Part shown: positions 13,643 to 22,110 of the stretch, in pieces
Layout of the letters: every line of letters starts with the position of its first letter
Numbering within the stretch: the first letter of the stretch is position 1
From: JAIPEK01 sp041685935
GTDB taxonomy: Bacteria; Desulfobacterota; Desulfobacteria; Desulfobacterales; Desulfobacteraceae
Reading direction: 5' to 3'
DNA: 22,236 nucleotides
Assembly: GCA_041685935.1 (NCBI GenBank)
Contig: JAWLES010000023.1
Span: forward strand, 1 to 22,236
Translations under genes and position numbers: made by a program
The notes under the pieces: model-generated
Told to the model about the DNA's origin: nothing
Databases searched by the model: none
The model's input: only the letters and a program-made list of their open reading frames with translations

Positions 13643-16600
13643 ATGGGGCTTTCTGAACAAGTGTATAAGTCTGAACATTCCATCAAGGTGGTCACTGCCA
13701 CTTCGCTGTTTGACGGCCATGATGCCGCAATCAACATCATGAGGCGGATACTCCAGGATACGGGCGCCGAAGTGATTCACATGGGGCACAACCGGTCTGC
13801 AAAGGAAGTGGTGGAGGCGGCTGTGGAGGAGGATGCACAGGGGATTGCGGTCTCCAGCTACCAGGGCGGCCATGTGGAATTCTTCAAGTATATGGTTGAC
13901 CTGCTCAGGGAGATGGGGGCCTCTCACATCCGCGTTTTCGGCGGCGGCGGCGGCGTGATTATCCCGTCCGAAATCAAGGAGCTGCAGGCGTATGGAGTGG
14001 CCAGGATCTATTCTCCCGAGGACGGTGCAAAGCTCGGGCTCCAGGGCATCATCAACGACATGATGGAAAAAATGGATTTTTCCACGGTGAAGTATGGCGC
14101 TCTGGATTTAGACCGTCTCTCGGTTGCGGATAAAATATCCACGGCCAATTTAATTACCGCATTCCAGGATTTGAAAAAACAGAGCCCGGAAAAGTACACT
14201 GAAATCCGCTCCACACTCAGTGAAAAAATCGGCAGCCGGGTAATTCCGGTGATCGGGCTGACCGGAACCGGGGGCGCGGGCAAGTCCTCGCTCACTGACG
14301 AGGTGATTCTGCGGATGCTCATGGATTTCAGCGACCTGAACGTGGCCGTGGTCAGTTGCGACCCGTCCAGGCGCAAGACCGGAGGTGCGCTGCTGGGCGA
14401 CCGTATCCGCATGAACTCCATTGAGACCGGCCGGGTATACATGAGGTCTCTCGCCACCAGGGAAGCCCAGACCGAATTGCCTGAAGTGCTGCCTGATGCC
14501 GTGGATGTGGTCAAGGCTGCAGGTTATGATATAGTGATCGTCGAGACCGCGGGAATCGGTCAGGGGGATTCCAGGATCATTGATCTTGTCGATGTGCCCG
14601 TGTATGTCATGACCGGGGAGTTCGGCGCTCCTTCACAGCTTGAAAAGATCGATATGCTGGATTACGCGGATATTGTGGCGGTTAACAAGTACGAGAAAAA
14701 AGGAAGTGAGGATGCGCTCCGGGATGTGAGAAAGCAGGTCCAGAGAAACCGCAAGGCGTTTGGCACATCGCCCGAGGAGATGCCGGTATACGGGACCATC
14801 GCTTCAAAGTTCAATGATGACGGAGTCACCGCATTCTATCACGGGCTTCTGGAATCCGTGGCAGAGAGAACCGGGCTCAAACTTGAATCTTCACTCCCGA
14901 AAAAGAATATCCGGGTGTCCACATCAAAGACCATTATTATACCCGGTGAGCGGATCAGGTATCTTTCCGACATTGCAGAGACCGTGAGAAAATACCATGA
15001 AAAAACCGAGCACCAGGCTGAGGCGGTCAGGCAGAGATGGCACCTTGACGAAGCCTGCAGGTTTATGGAGAACCGGTCCGGGAACCCTGATGATTACACG
15101 GAAGTGGTAACAACCCTGAAAAAAAGCCTTGAAGAGTCCGCAGACGGAGTTGAAGAAGAAACAGACCGGATTATAGAGTCCTTTAAAGAAATAAGGGAAA
15201 CCTATTCAAGGGATGAGCTGGTGTACGAAGTCCGGGGAAAAGAGTTCAGGGTCCCGCTTTACAGGGAATCCCTGGCGGGATCGAAAATCCCCAAGGTCTC
15301 TGTCCCCAAGTTTACGGACCCGGGTGAGTATTACAGGTGGATGAGAAAGGAGAACATTGCAGGGAATTTCCCCTTTACAGCCGGGGTTTTTCCCTTGAAA
15401 CGCTCGGATGAAGATCCCACGCGGATGTTTGCAGGAGAGGGGGGACCGGAAGACACCAACAGGCGGTTCAAGCTTTTGTCTGAAAACTATCCTGCCAAGC
15501 GGCTGTCCACCGCATTTGACTCTGTGACCCTGTACGGGTGCGACCCTGATGTCAGACCGGATATCTACGGAAAAATCGGAACTTCGGGTGTGTCCATCTG
15601 TACTCTGGATGATGTGAAGGTCCTTTACCAGGGTTTTGATCTGTGCGCTCCCAGCACTTCTGTGTCCATGACCATCAACGGTCCGGCGCCCATGATGCTG
15701 GCAATGTTTTTGAACACTGCCATTGACCAGAAAATCGACGGTTTTGTCCGGGAGAACGGGAGGGAGCCTTCCGGAGAGGAGCAGGAGAAACTCAAGGCAG
15801 AGGCGGTCTCCACGGTGAGAGGAACAGTGCAGGCTGATATTCTCAAGGAGGACCAGGGCCAGAACACCTGTATTTTCTCCATTGAGTTCGCATTGAAGAT
15901 GATGGGGGATATCCAGGCGTACTTCAACGAGCACGATGTAAAGAATTTTTATTCGGTTTCCATATCCGGGTATCATATAGCCGAGGCCGGTGCCAACCCG
16001 ATAACTCAGCTTGCGCTGACATTGGCCAACGGGTTTACCTATGTGGAGTCATACCTGGCACGCGGCATGGACATAGACTCTTTTGCGCCGAGGCTGTCTT
16101 TTTTCTTTTCAAACGGCATGGATCCGGAGTATACTGTTATCGGAAGGGTGGCAAGGCGGATCTGGGCCGTTGCCCTAAAGCACAAGTACGGGGGCTCGGA
16201 ACAGTCCCGGAAACTCAAATACCACATTCAGACTTCCGGCAGGTCCCTTCACAGCCAGGATATCCAGTTCAATGATATAAGGACCACTCTTCAGGCCTTG
16301 TGTGCGGTTTACGACAACTGCAACAGCCTTCATACCAACGCTTTTGACGAGGCCATCACGACTCCGTCCACGGAGTCCGTGAGAAGGGCGCTGGCAATCC
16401 AGCTGATCATCAACAGGGAATGGGGGCTTGCCAAGAACGAAAATTCGCTTCAGGGAAGTTTTATCGTGGAGGAACTCACCGATCTTGTGGAAGAAGCCGT
16501 GCTCATGGAGTTCGACAGGATAACTGAAAGAGGGGGTGTGCTCGGTGCCATGGAGACCGGTTACCAGCGGGGCAAGATTCAGGAGGAGTCGATTTATTAC

Positions 16601-16924
16601 GAGCATCTCAAACACAGCGGAGACCTCCCCATTGTAGGAGTTAACACATTCCAGGATGAAGATGCTGATTATGATGACATGACCTCCTGCCTCGAGCTTT
16701 CCAGGGCGACCACCGAGCAGAAGGATGAGCAGCTGAGACGCCTGGAAAGATTTAAGGATAAAAACGCGGATCAGTCTGACAGGGCTGTGAGCCGGCTTAA
16801 GGAAGTCGCCCTTTCCGGGGGCAATATATTTGAGGAGTTGATGCATACGGTGCGTCACTGTTCCCTGGGAACAATCACCAGGGCACTTTACGAAGTGGGA
16901 GGCAAATACAGAAGAAATATGTGA
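13643..16924 (+). CDS. icmF: Fused isobutyryl-CoA mutase (IcmF), adenosylcobalamin-dependent
   Basis: A 1093-aa fusion in the IcmF order. The B12-binding domain (about 12-145) has DGHDAA with axial ligand His26. The MeaI-type G-protein chaperone domain (about 200-410) has P-loop GTGGAGKSS (208-216) and ETAGIGQGDS (301-310); the base-recognition motif reads NKYE (348-351) where NKxD is classical. A linker (about 430-540) leads to the TIM-barrel mutase (about 550-1000). Substrate-specificity residues are Phe596 (TRMFAGEGG) and Gln740 (GQNTCIF). Methylmalonyl-CoA mutase has Tyr and Arg at these places, so this points to isobutyryl-CoA/n-butyryl-CoA interconversion. Active-site His778 lies in SISGYH. 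The start follows TAAGGAGAGG. The downstream thiolase and dehydrogenase fit isobutyrate or valine-derived carbon oxidation via butyryl-CoA. Secondary activities such as pivalyl-CoA mutase cannot be excluded. Confidence 0.96.
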   Translation: MGLSEQVYKSEHSIKVVTATSLFDGHDAAINIMRRILQDTGAEVIHMGHNRSAKEVVEAAVEEDAQGIAVSSYQGGHVEFFKYMVDLLREMGASHIRVFGGGGGVIIPSEIKELQAYGVARIYSPEDGAKLGLQGIINDMMEKMDFSTVKYGALDLDRLSVADKISTANLITAFQDLKKQSPEKYTEIRSTLSEKIGSRVIPVIGLTGTGGAGKSSLTDEVILRMLMDFSDLNVAVVSCDPSRRKTGGALLGDRIRMNSIETGRVYMRSLATREAQTELPEVLPDAVDVVKAAGYDIVIVETAGIGQGDSRIIDLVDVPVYVMTGEFGAPSQLEKIDMLDYADIVAVNKYEKKGSEDALRDVRKQVQRNRKAFGTSPEEMPVYGTIASKFNDDGVTAFYHGLLESVAERTGLKLESSLPKKNIRVSTSKTIIIPGERIRYLSDIAETVRKYHEKTEHQAEAVRQRWHLDEACRFMENRSGNPDDYTEVVTTLKKSLEESADGVEEETDRIIESFKEIRETYSRDELVYEVRGKEFRVPLYRESLAGSKIPKVSVPKFTDPGEYYRWMRKENIAGNFPFTAGVFPLKRSDEDPTRMFAGEGGPEDTNRRFKLLSENYPAKRLSTAFDSVTLYGCDPDVRPDIYGKIGTSGVSICTLDDVKVLYQGFDLCAPSTSVSMTINGPAPMMLAMFLNTAIDQKIDGFVRENGREPSGEEQEKLKAEAVSTVRGTVQADILKEDQGQNTCIFSIEFALKMMGDIQAYFNEHDVKNFYSVSISGYHIAEAGANPITQLALTLANGFTYVESYLARGMDIDSFAPRLSFFFSNGMDPEYTVIGRVARRIWAVALKHKYGGSEQSRKLKYHIQTSGRSLHSQDIQFNDIRTTLQALCAVYDNCNSLHTNAFDEAITTPSTESVRRALAIQLIINREWGLAKNENSLQGSFIVEELTDLVEEAVLMEFDRITERGGVLGAMETGYQRGKIQEESIYYEHLKHSGDLPIVGVNTFQDEDADYDDMTSCLELSRATTEQKDEQLRRLERFKDKNADQSDRAVSRLKEVALSGGNIFEELMHTVRHCSLGTITRALYEVGGKYRRNM

Positions 16925-17018
16925 TCGGGATCGGACTGATGCTGAAGTGATCCGCACCCGGTTTCTTATCCGGATACGATAAAAATGACAATGATATGCA
17001 TATAAAGGAGAGTTCTGT

Positions 17019-18194
17019 ATGGAAAAAGCGGTGATCGTAAGCGCTGTGAGAACCCCCCTGGGAAGTTTCGGGGGAACCCTGAGCGGAACCGGCGCCACCG
17101 ACCTCGGGGCACATGTGGTTAAAGAGGCGGTTAAACGTGCGAGAATTAATGAAAAAGATGTGAACGAGTGTATAATGGGAATGGTCCTTCCCTGCGGATA
17201 CGGCCAGAACCCGGCCAGGCTGGCTGCAGTCAAGGCCGGGCTGCCGTGGGAGGCCGAATCCATAACCGTAAACAAGGTGTGCGGGTCGTCCCTCAAGTCG
17301 GTGATGCTTGCCGCCCAGGCCATCCAGTGCAATGATGCGGATGTGGTTGTGGCAGGCGGCATGGAGAACATGAGCATGGCTCCTTATTACCTGGACAAGG
17401 CAAGATGGGGACACCGGATGGGGCCGGGCACGATCGAGGACCACATGGTGCACGACGGATTGTGGGACGTGGTCAACGACTTTCACATGGGCATGTCCAA
17501 CGAGCTTTGCTCGGAAAAATGGGGCGTATCCAGGGAGGAGCAGGACCGGTACGCGGCTGAATCCTACCGAAGAGCGGTAAAGGCGGTCCGGGACGGCCGG
17601 TTCAAAGAACAGATCGCGCCTGTTGAAATTCCGCAGAGAAAAAAGGACCCGCTCGTGTTTGACACTGACGAATGCCCCAGGGAAACAGGGTACGAGGCCA
17701 TGTCGAAAATGAAACCCGCATTTAAAAAAGAAGGGGTGGGTACTGCAGGAAATGCCTCCATCATAAGTGACGGGGCTTCAGCTTTGGTGGTCATGAGCGA
17801 GAAAAAGGCCAGGGAGCTGGGATGCACCATCATGGCCGAAATCGGGGCCCAGGCATCCCACGGCATCGACATGAAGTACGTTCTGATGGCGCCCATTTAC
17901 GCAATCCCCAAGGTACTTGCAAAGGAGGGCGCATCCATATCAGATATTGATCTTTTTGAAATCAACGAGGCGTTCAGCGGTACGTCCGCCGCCATCAACA
18001 AAGTTCTCGAGCTTGATCCTGAAAAGGTAAACGTGAACGGCGGCAGTGTGGCCCTGGGGCATCCAATCGGCGCAAGCGGGGCACGGGTGCTGACCACGCT
18101 GCTTTATGAAATGGAAAAACGGGATGTCAAAAAAGGGCTTGCCTCTCTCTGTCTCGGGGGCGGGGAAGCGGTCGCGATGGTGGTGAATCGTTAA
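17019..18194 (+). CDS. atoB: Acetyl-CoA acetyltransferase (acetoacetyl-CoA thiolase)
   Basis: A 391-aa thiolase that splits acetoacetyl-CoA with CoA into two acetyl-CoA, or the reverse. Catalytic residues are in place: nucleophile Cys88 (NKVCGSS), Asn316 (NEAF), His348 (GGSVALGHPIGASGAR) and Cys378 (SLCLGGGEA). His156-Met157 in the FHMG segment is typical of short-chain acetoacetyl-CoA thiolases. The length is normal. AAAGGAGAG precedes the ATG. It lies 94 bp after icmF and 14 bp before the 3-hydroxybutyryl-CoA dehydrogenase, giving the last two steps of butyryl-CoA oxidation. Cytoplasmic. Use of the gene symbol rests on family resemblance. Confidence 0.94.
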   Translation: MEKAVIVSAVRTPLGSFGGTLSGTGATDLGAHVVKEAVKRARINEKDVNECIMGMVLPCGYGQNPARLAAVKAGLPWEAESITVNKVCGSSLKSVMLAAQAIQCNDADVVVAGGMENMSMAPYYLDKARWGHRMGPGTIEDHMVHDGLWDVVNDFHMGMSNELCSEKWGVSREEQDRYAAESYRRAVKAVRDGRFKEQIAPVEIPQRKKDPLVFDTDECPRETGYEAMSKMKPAFKKEGVGTAGNASIISDGASALVVMSEKKARELGCTIMAEIGAQASHGIDMKYVLMAPIYAIPKVLAKEGASISDIDLFEINEAFSGTSAAINKVLELDPEKVNVNGGSVALGHPIGASGARVLTTLLYEMEKRDVKKGLASLCLGGGEAVAMVVNR

Positions 18195-18208
18195 AAAAGG
18201 AGGAATAC

Positions 18209-19057
18209 ATGGATATAAAAACTTTCGGCGTGATCGGCGCAGGCCAGATGGGCAACGGCATCGCCCAGGTAGCAGCGGCAAGCGGGCTTGATGTGATCAT
18301 GAGTGATATCAGGGAAGAGTTCTGTGAAAAAGGGGTTGCCTCCATCACAAAAAATCTCGACAGAATGGTCAAAAAGGAGAAGATTGACTCTGAAGAAAGG
18401 ACCGCCATTCTGGGGAGGATCAATACCACCACTGAGCTTTCGGAAATGCGGTCAGTGGATTTTGTGGTAGAGGCTGCAAGCGAGCAGGAACAGATCAAGT
18501 TCAATATCTTTCAGGATCTTGACAAGATCTGCGCCCAGGAGGCGATTCTGGCGACCAATACCTCCTCGATCCCCATAGGCAGGATTGCATCAAAGACGCA
18601 CAGGCCGGACAAGGTCATCGGCATGCATTTCATGAACCCGGTTCCGGTGATGAAGCTTGTGGAACTGATAAGGGGAATTACCACATCCGTGGAGACATTC
18701 GACACCACATGGGAGCTTTGTGAGAAATTCGGAAAGACCCCGGCCCGGTCGGATGACTATCCTGGTTTTCTTGCCAACCGGATTCTGATGCCCATGATTA
18801 ATGAAGCGGTATTCTGCCTTTTCCAGGGTGTGGGGAGTCCCGAGGATATCGATACGGTGATGAAACTCGGTATGAATCACCCCATGGGGCCGCTGGCTCT
18901 TGCCGATCTTATCGGGCTTGATACCTGCCTTGCCATAATGGAGACGCTGTACAACGGATTCAACGATTCAAAGTACAGGCCGTGCCCGCTTTTGAGACAG
19001 TATGTGGAGGCGGGAAGACTGGGCAGGAAAACCGGAAAAGGCTTTTACGAGTACTGA
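18209..19057 (+). CDS. 3-hydroxybutyryl-CoA dehydrogenase
   Basis: A 282-aa single-domain dehydrogenase (Hbd/PaaH type) that oxidises (S)-3-hydroxybutyryl-CoA to acetoacetyl-CoA. The NAD fold has GVIGAGQMGNGIA (7-19), with Asp33 at the end of the second strand favouring NAD over NADP. Catalytic residues are Ser119 (TNTSS), His140 (GMHFMNPVP) and Asn190 (FLANRILMP). The C-terminal domain ends GRKTGKGFYEY, as usual. AAAGGAGG provides a strong ribosome site. It feeds the thiolase encoded just upstream. The enoyl-CoA hydratase and acyl-CoA dehydrogenase needed before it are not in this window. Confidence 0.95.
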   Translation: MDIKTFGVIGAGQMGNGIAQVAAASGLDVIMSDIREEFCEKGVASITKNLDRMVKKEKIDSEERTAILGRINTTTELSEMRSVDFVVEAASEQEQIKFNIFQDLDKICAQEAILATNTSSIPIGRIASKTHRPDKVIGMHFMNPVPVMKLVELIRGITTSVETFDTTWELCEKFGKTPARSDDYPGFLANRILMPMINEAVFCLFQGVGSPEDIDTVMKLGMNHPMGPLALADLIGLDTCLAIMETLYNGFNDSKYRPCPLLRQYVEAGRLGRKTGKGFYEY

Positions 19058-19058
19058 T

Positions 19059-20258
19059 ATGAACGAGTATACCATGTCGGTCCCGGGAGACGAGCTTGAG
19101 CGCAGGGTCGAAAGATTTCAGGCCCGGCTTTCCGAAAAAGGGATTTCAGGCGCCCTGATTCTCCAGAAAACGGATTTTTATTACTTCACGGGAACTGTCC
19201 AGCAAGGATGGCTTTATATCCCGGTTGAAGGCAGCCCGGTGATGATGGTGCAGAAGGATTATGAAAGGGCCTGCCAAGAGAGCGCCCTTGATGATATTCT
19301 TTTTTTGAAAACCCCGAAAATGATTCCCGGGACCCTAAACGAACGTGGATTCGGCACACCTGCCATGATAGGCATGGAACTGGATGTTCTGCCGGTGAAC
19401 CTTTATCGTTTTTTCCGGAATCTTTTCAAAAAATCCGAAATTGCGGACGTGTCCGAGGATATCCGGCGGATCAGATCTGTCAAGTCAGAGTATGAAATCC
19501 ATCTTGTGGCGCAGTCTTCAAAGGCCTGGGAAGAGTGGATGGCCAAAGCCCCTGAATTTATTGAAGAGGGAATTTCCGAAATCGAGGCGGCAGGCAGGTT
19601 CGAGGGGTATGCAAGAAAACTCGGACACCAGGGTCTGATCCGCATGCGGATGTGGGAAGGGGAGCTGTTTTACGGACATCTTATGAGCGGAGCTTCAGCT
19701 GCCGCACCGAGCTACCTTGCATCACCGACCGGCGGATTCGGTGCATATCCGGCATTTGCGCAGGGTGCCGGACTTAAACTGATACAGAGAAACGAGCCGG
19801 TTCTTCTTGACTATACCTTTGCCATGAACGGATATATTTCCGACAACACACGGATTTTTGCCCTGGGTGCTCTGCAGGATGAGTTGATGAGAGCCCATGA
19901 CGCTATGCTCGCTGTTCAGAACAAGGCGCTGGAAGTTGCAGAACCCGGTATTGCAGCCGGGGATCTGTATGATACAATGGTGGAGGAAGCAGGGAAAAAC
20001 GGAATGGAGGAATGGTTCATGGGTGCGCCCGGAAAAAAGATCCGGTTCACGGGCCACGGGGTAGGCCTGGAGCTGGATGAGTATCCGATTATTGCAAAAG
20101 GCCAGGCCATGCCGCTTGAAAAGAACATGGTAATCGCACTGGAGCCCAAGGTCATTATACCCGGAAAAGGTGTGGTTGGAATCGAGAACACGTTTCTTGT
20201 GACTGAAACCGGCCTGGAGAGGTTCTGCTCATTTGGCGACTCTGTCTGCGTTTTATGA
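19059..20258 (+). CDS. M24 family metallopeptidase (Xaa-Pro aminopeptidase-like)
   Basis: A 399-aa creatinase/aminopeptidase P-type protein with an N-terminal domain (about 1-140) and the pita-bread fold (about 145-399). The five metal ligands of active M24 peptidases are present: Asp251, Asp262 (DYTFAMNGYISD), His333 (GHGVGLELDEYP), Glu362 (ALEPK) and Glu376 (IENTF). A dinuclear metal-dependent hydrolase is therefore expected, probably cleaving X-Pro peptides, though some relatives use other amide substrates. I chose ATG 19059, one base after the dehydrogenase stop; an upstream in-frame ATG (19002) would overlap that gene by 56 bp. No clear ribosome site is seen, so coupled translation is likely. 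Why a peptidase sits in a CoA-ester operon is unclear. Confidence 0.88.
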   Translation: MNEYTMSVPGDELERRVERFQARLSEKGISGALILQKTDFYYFTGTVQQGWLYIPVEGSPVMMVQKDYERACQESALDDILFLKTPKMIPGTLNERGFGTPAMIGMELDVLPVNLYRFFRNLFKKSEIADVSEDIRRIRSVKSEYEIHLVAQSSKAWEEWMAKAPEFIEEGISEIEAAGRFEGYARKLGHQGLIRMRMWEGELFYGHLMSGASAAAPSYLASPTGGFGAYPAFAQGAGLKLIQRNEPVLLDYTFAMNGYISDNTRIFALGALQDELMRAHDAMLAVQNKALEVAEPGIAAGDLYDTMVEEAGKNGMEEWFMGAPGKKIRFTGHGVGLELDEYPIIAKGQAMPLEKNMVIALEPKVIIPGKGVVGIENTFLVTETGLERFCSFGDSVCVL

Positions 20259-20339
20259 CAAGCGCTGTTTAAAGGGGTTTTCAAGGCTCAAAAGATGCCC
20301 GGAATACAGGGCAGGGCCGGAAACCATAAAAGGTGAAAT

Positions 20340-21686
20340 ATGAAGTTTCTGGTGATCGGAGGAGATGCGGCAGGCATGAGCGCTGCAAGCAAGGCGAAAA
20401 GGCTTGACCCGGATATCGAGGTCACGGTTCTGGAGAAAACCTTTGATGTGTCTTACAGTGCCTGCGGGATGCCTTACAACATCGCCGATCCCGACCGATC
20501 CATTGATGATCTTGTGGTCAGGGACGCTAAGACATTTATCGAGAAAAACAGGATCAATCTTCTGACCGGACATGAAGCCCGAAAGATCGACCGGGAAAAC
20601 CGGACGGTGGAAGGGTTTGCATCCGACGGGGAAACATTCGCATACGGATATGACAGGCTGCTGATCGCCACCGGCGCCTCCGCCCGGGTTCTTGATATCC
20701 CCGGGACTGATCTTGACGGGGTCCTGGTGCTGAAAAGCCTGGAAGACGGCAGAAAGATCAAATCCTGTATCGAGCGGAAACAAGTTAAAAAAGCGGTGAT
20801 CGCGGGGATGGGATACATCAGTCTTGAAATGGCTGAAGCCCTGCATGAAAGATCCGTCCATGTTCAGATGGTGAAACCTGGAAAAAAACTGCTCCCCTGG
20901 ATGTCAAGGGATTTGGCGGACGTGGTGAACCAGGAGCTTGAAGCGGAAGGCGTAACCCTGTATCCGGGTCATGCTGTCAAACGGATCGAAAAGACCGGCG
21001 GGAATCTGACCGTGGTATGTGAAGGCCTCGATCTTGACGCGGATATGGTCATTCTGGCCGTCGGTGTGGCTCCCAACAGCAGGATTGCTTTTGAAGCAGG
21101 GCTTGAAACCGGAATCGGCGGGGCGGTGGCAGTGGATCAATTCTGCCGGACATCGGATGAAAACATTTATTCGGCAGGGGACTGCGCTGATGCTTTTCAT
21201 GTGGTCACCGGAGAAAAATGTTACATTCCGCTGGCCCTGCGCGCCAACCGGGCCGGATGGGCTGTGGCTGACAACGTGTGCGGCGGCCGCACCGCTCTTC
21301 AGGGAGTAGCTGGTACTGCCGTATTCAAGGTGTTCGACCTTGAAGTGGCAAGAACCGGACTTACCACGAAAGAGGCTGCGGACGCCGGGTTTGACCCGGT
21401 GGAAGAGACCATCCGGTCCTCTTCCAGGGCGCACAGTTACCCGGGCGCTCATCCGGTTCATGTGGCCATGGTGGGAGACCGGAAAACCCGCCGGCTTCTC
21501 GGCGTTCAGATGGTGGGGAAAGAGGGTGTGGCTCACCGGATCAATGCCCCTGCAGTGGCACTTCACACTCATATGACCGTGGATGCCTTTTCCCAGACGG
21601 ATCTTGCGTATGCCCCGCCGTTCGGCCCCACGTGGGATCCGATGCTCACCTGTGCCAATCAGCTTTTAAAGAAACTTAAGGATTGA
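20340..21686 (+). CDS. CoA-disulfide reductase / NADH oxidase-like FAD-dependent oxidoreductase
   Basis: A 448-aa class III pyridine nucleotide-disulfide oxidoreductase. The FAD fold begins KFLVIGGDAAGMSAAS. The single redox-active Cys42 lies in SYSACGMPY, the signature of CoA-disulfide reductases and related NAD(P)H oxidases or polysulfide reductases. The nucleotide-binding motif reads AGMGYISLEMAE (155-166), with Ser161 replacing the usual third glycine. The second FAD motif is YSAGDCAD, and a dimerisation domain closes the protein (about 330-448). There is no fused rhodanese domain. AAAGGTGAAAT precedes the ATG, 81 bp after the peptidase gene. It may keep CoA reduced or handle sulfur and oxygen; the exact acceptor cannot be read. 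Confidence 0.88.
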   Translation: MKFLVIGGDAAGMSAASKAKRLDPDIEVTVLEKTFDVSYSACGMPYNIADPDRSIDDLVVRDAKTFIEKNRINLLTGHEARKIDRENRTVEGFASDGETFAYGYDRLLIATGASARVLDIPGTDLDGVLVLKSLEDGRKIKSCIERKQVKKAVIAGMGYISLEMAEALHERSVHVQMVKPGKKLLPWMSRDLADVVNQELEAEGVTLYPGHAVKRIEKTGGNLTVVCEGLDLDADMVILAVGVAPNSRIAFEAGLETGIGGAVAVDQFCRTSDENIYSAGDCADAFHVVTGEKCYIPLALRANRAGWAVADNVCGGRTALQGVAGTAVFKVFDLEVARTGLTTKEAADAGFDPVEETIRSSSRAHSYPGAHPVHVAMVGDRKTRRLLGVQMVGKEGVAHRINAPAVALHTHMTVDAFSQTDLAYAPPFGPTWDPMLTCANQLLKKLKD

Positions 21687-21722
21687 AAAACGAATTTAAC
21701 AGGATTCGGAAAGGATGGAGAA

Positions 21723-22061
21723 ATGAAGGGATATTCAGCAGCCGGGATAATTCTGTTCGCAGTGTTTTTATTTGCAGCCTGCGGGGCATATACACCGGTT
21801 CAGGACAAACAGGCATACTATGACGGCGTAAACACGGCTGAGAGGCTGGCAAAACAGGATGCAATCGATGAAGGGTGTTTCCATTACCCTGCAACCACAA
21901 AGGGTATGAGGCTTTACCGGGAACACAGAGATCGGCTCCAGGAGACAAAAGGCGCCGATTTCCTCAAGGGTTTCAGGAACAGGTACAAAGATGCTTTCAG
22001 GGAGTACATGGAACTCTATTGCGGAAACGGGGACCATGATGGTTCTGTTCTACAGAATTAA
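21723..22061 (+). CDS. Small putative lipoprotein
   Basis: A 112-aa protein with a signal sequence ending in a lipobox-like LFAAC (Cys20). The -3 position is Phe, slightly atypical, with Leu at -4. The mature part is short, charged and helical, with repeated aromatic residues and three further cysteines. No family is recognised. GGATGGAG precedes the ATG. It lies 36 bp after the flavoprotein gene and probably ends the operon. It should sit at the outer or inner membrane facing the periplasm. Its link to the cytoplasmic CoA enzymes is unclear; it may simply be carried at the operon end. Confidence 0.7.
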   Translation: MKGYSAAGIILFAVFLFAACGAYTPVQDKQAYYDGVNTAERLAKQDAIDEGCFHYPATTKGMRLYREHRDRLQETKGADFLKGFRNRYKDAFREYMELYCGNGDHDGSVLQN

Positions 22062-22066
22062 GAGCA

Positions 22067-22085
22067 GGGTAGTACTGCAGTACCC
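22067..22085. terminator. Possible bidirectional terminator hairpin between convergent genes
   Basis: GGGTA and TACCC pair around a nine-base loop that lies in a perfect 12-bp palindrome, GTACTGCAGTAC (22072-22083). The element sits in the 49-bp gap between convergent genes, where a shared terminator is expected. There is no T-run on either side, so the call is weak. Confidence 0.35.
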
Positions 22086-22110
22086 CGTGTAAGTGATCCT
22101 CCCGCCGGCC

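Noticed and set aside
16967..16976. TATCCGGATA palindrome before the thiolase gene as a regulatory site
   Set aside because: Ten-base palindromes occur by chance, and it matches no other site in the window.
19002..19058. Upstream ATG start for the M24 peptidase (418 aa)
   Set aside because: It lies inside the dehydrogenase gene, and the extra residues are an out-of-frame reading of its conserved C-terminus.
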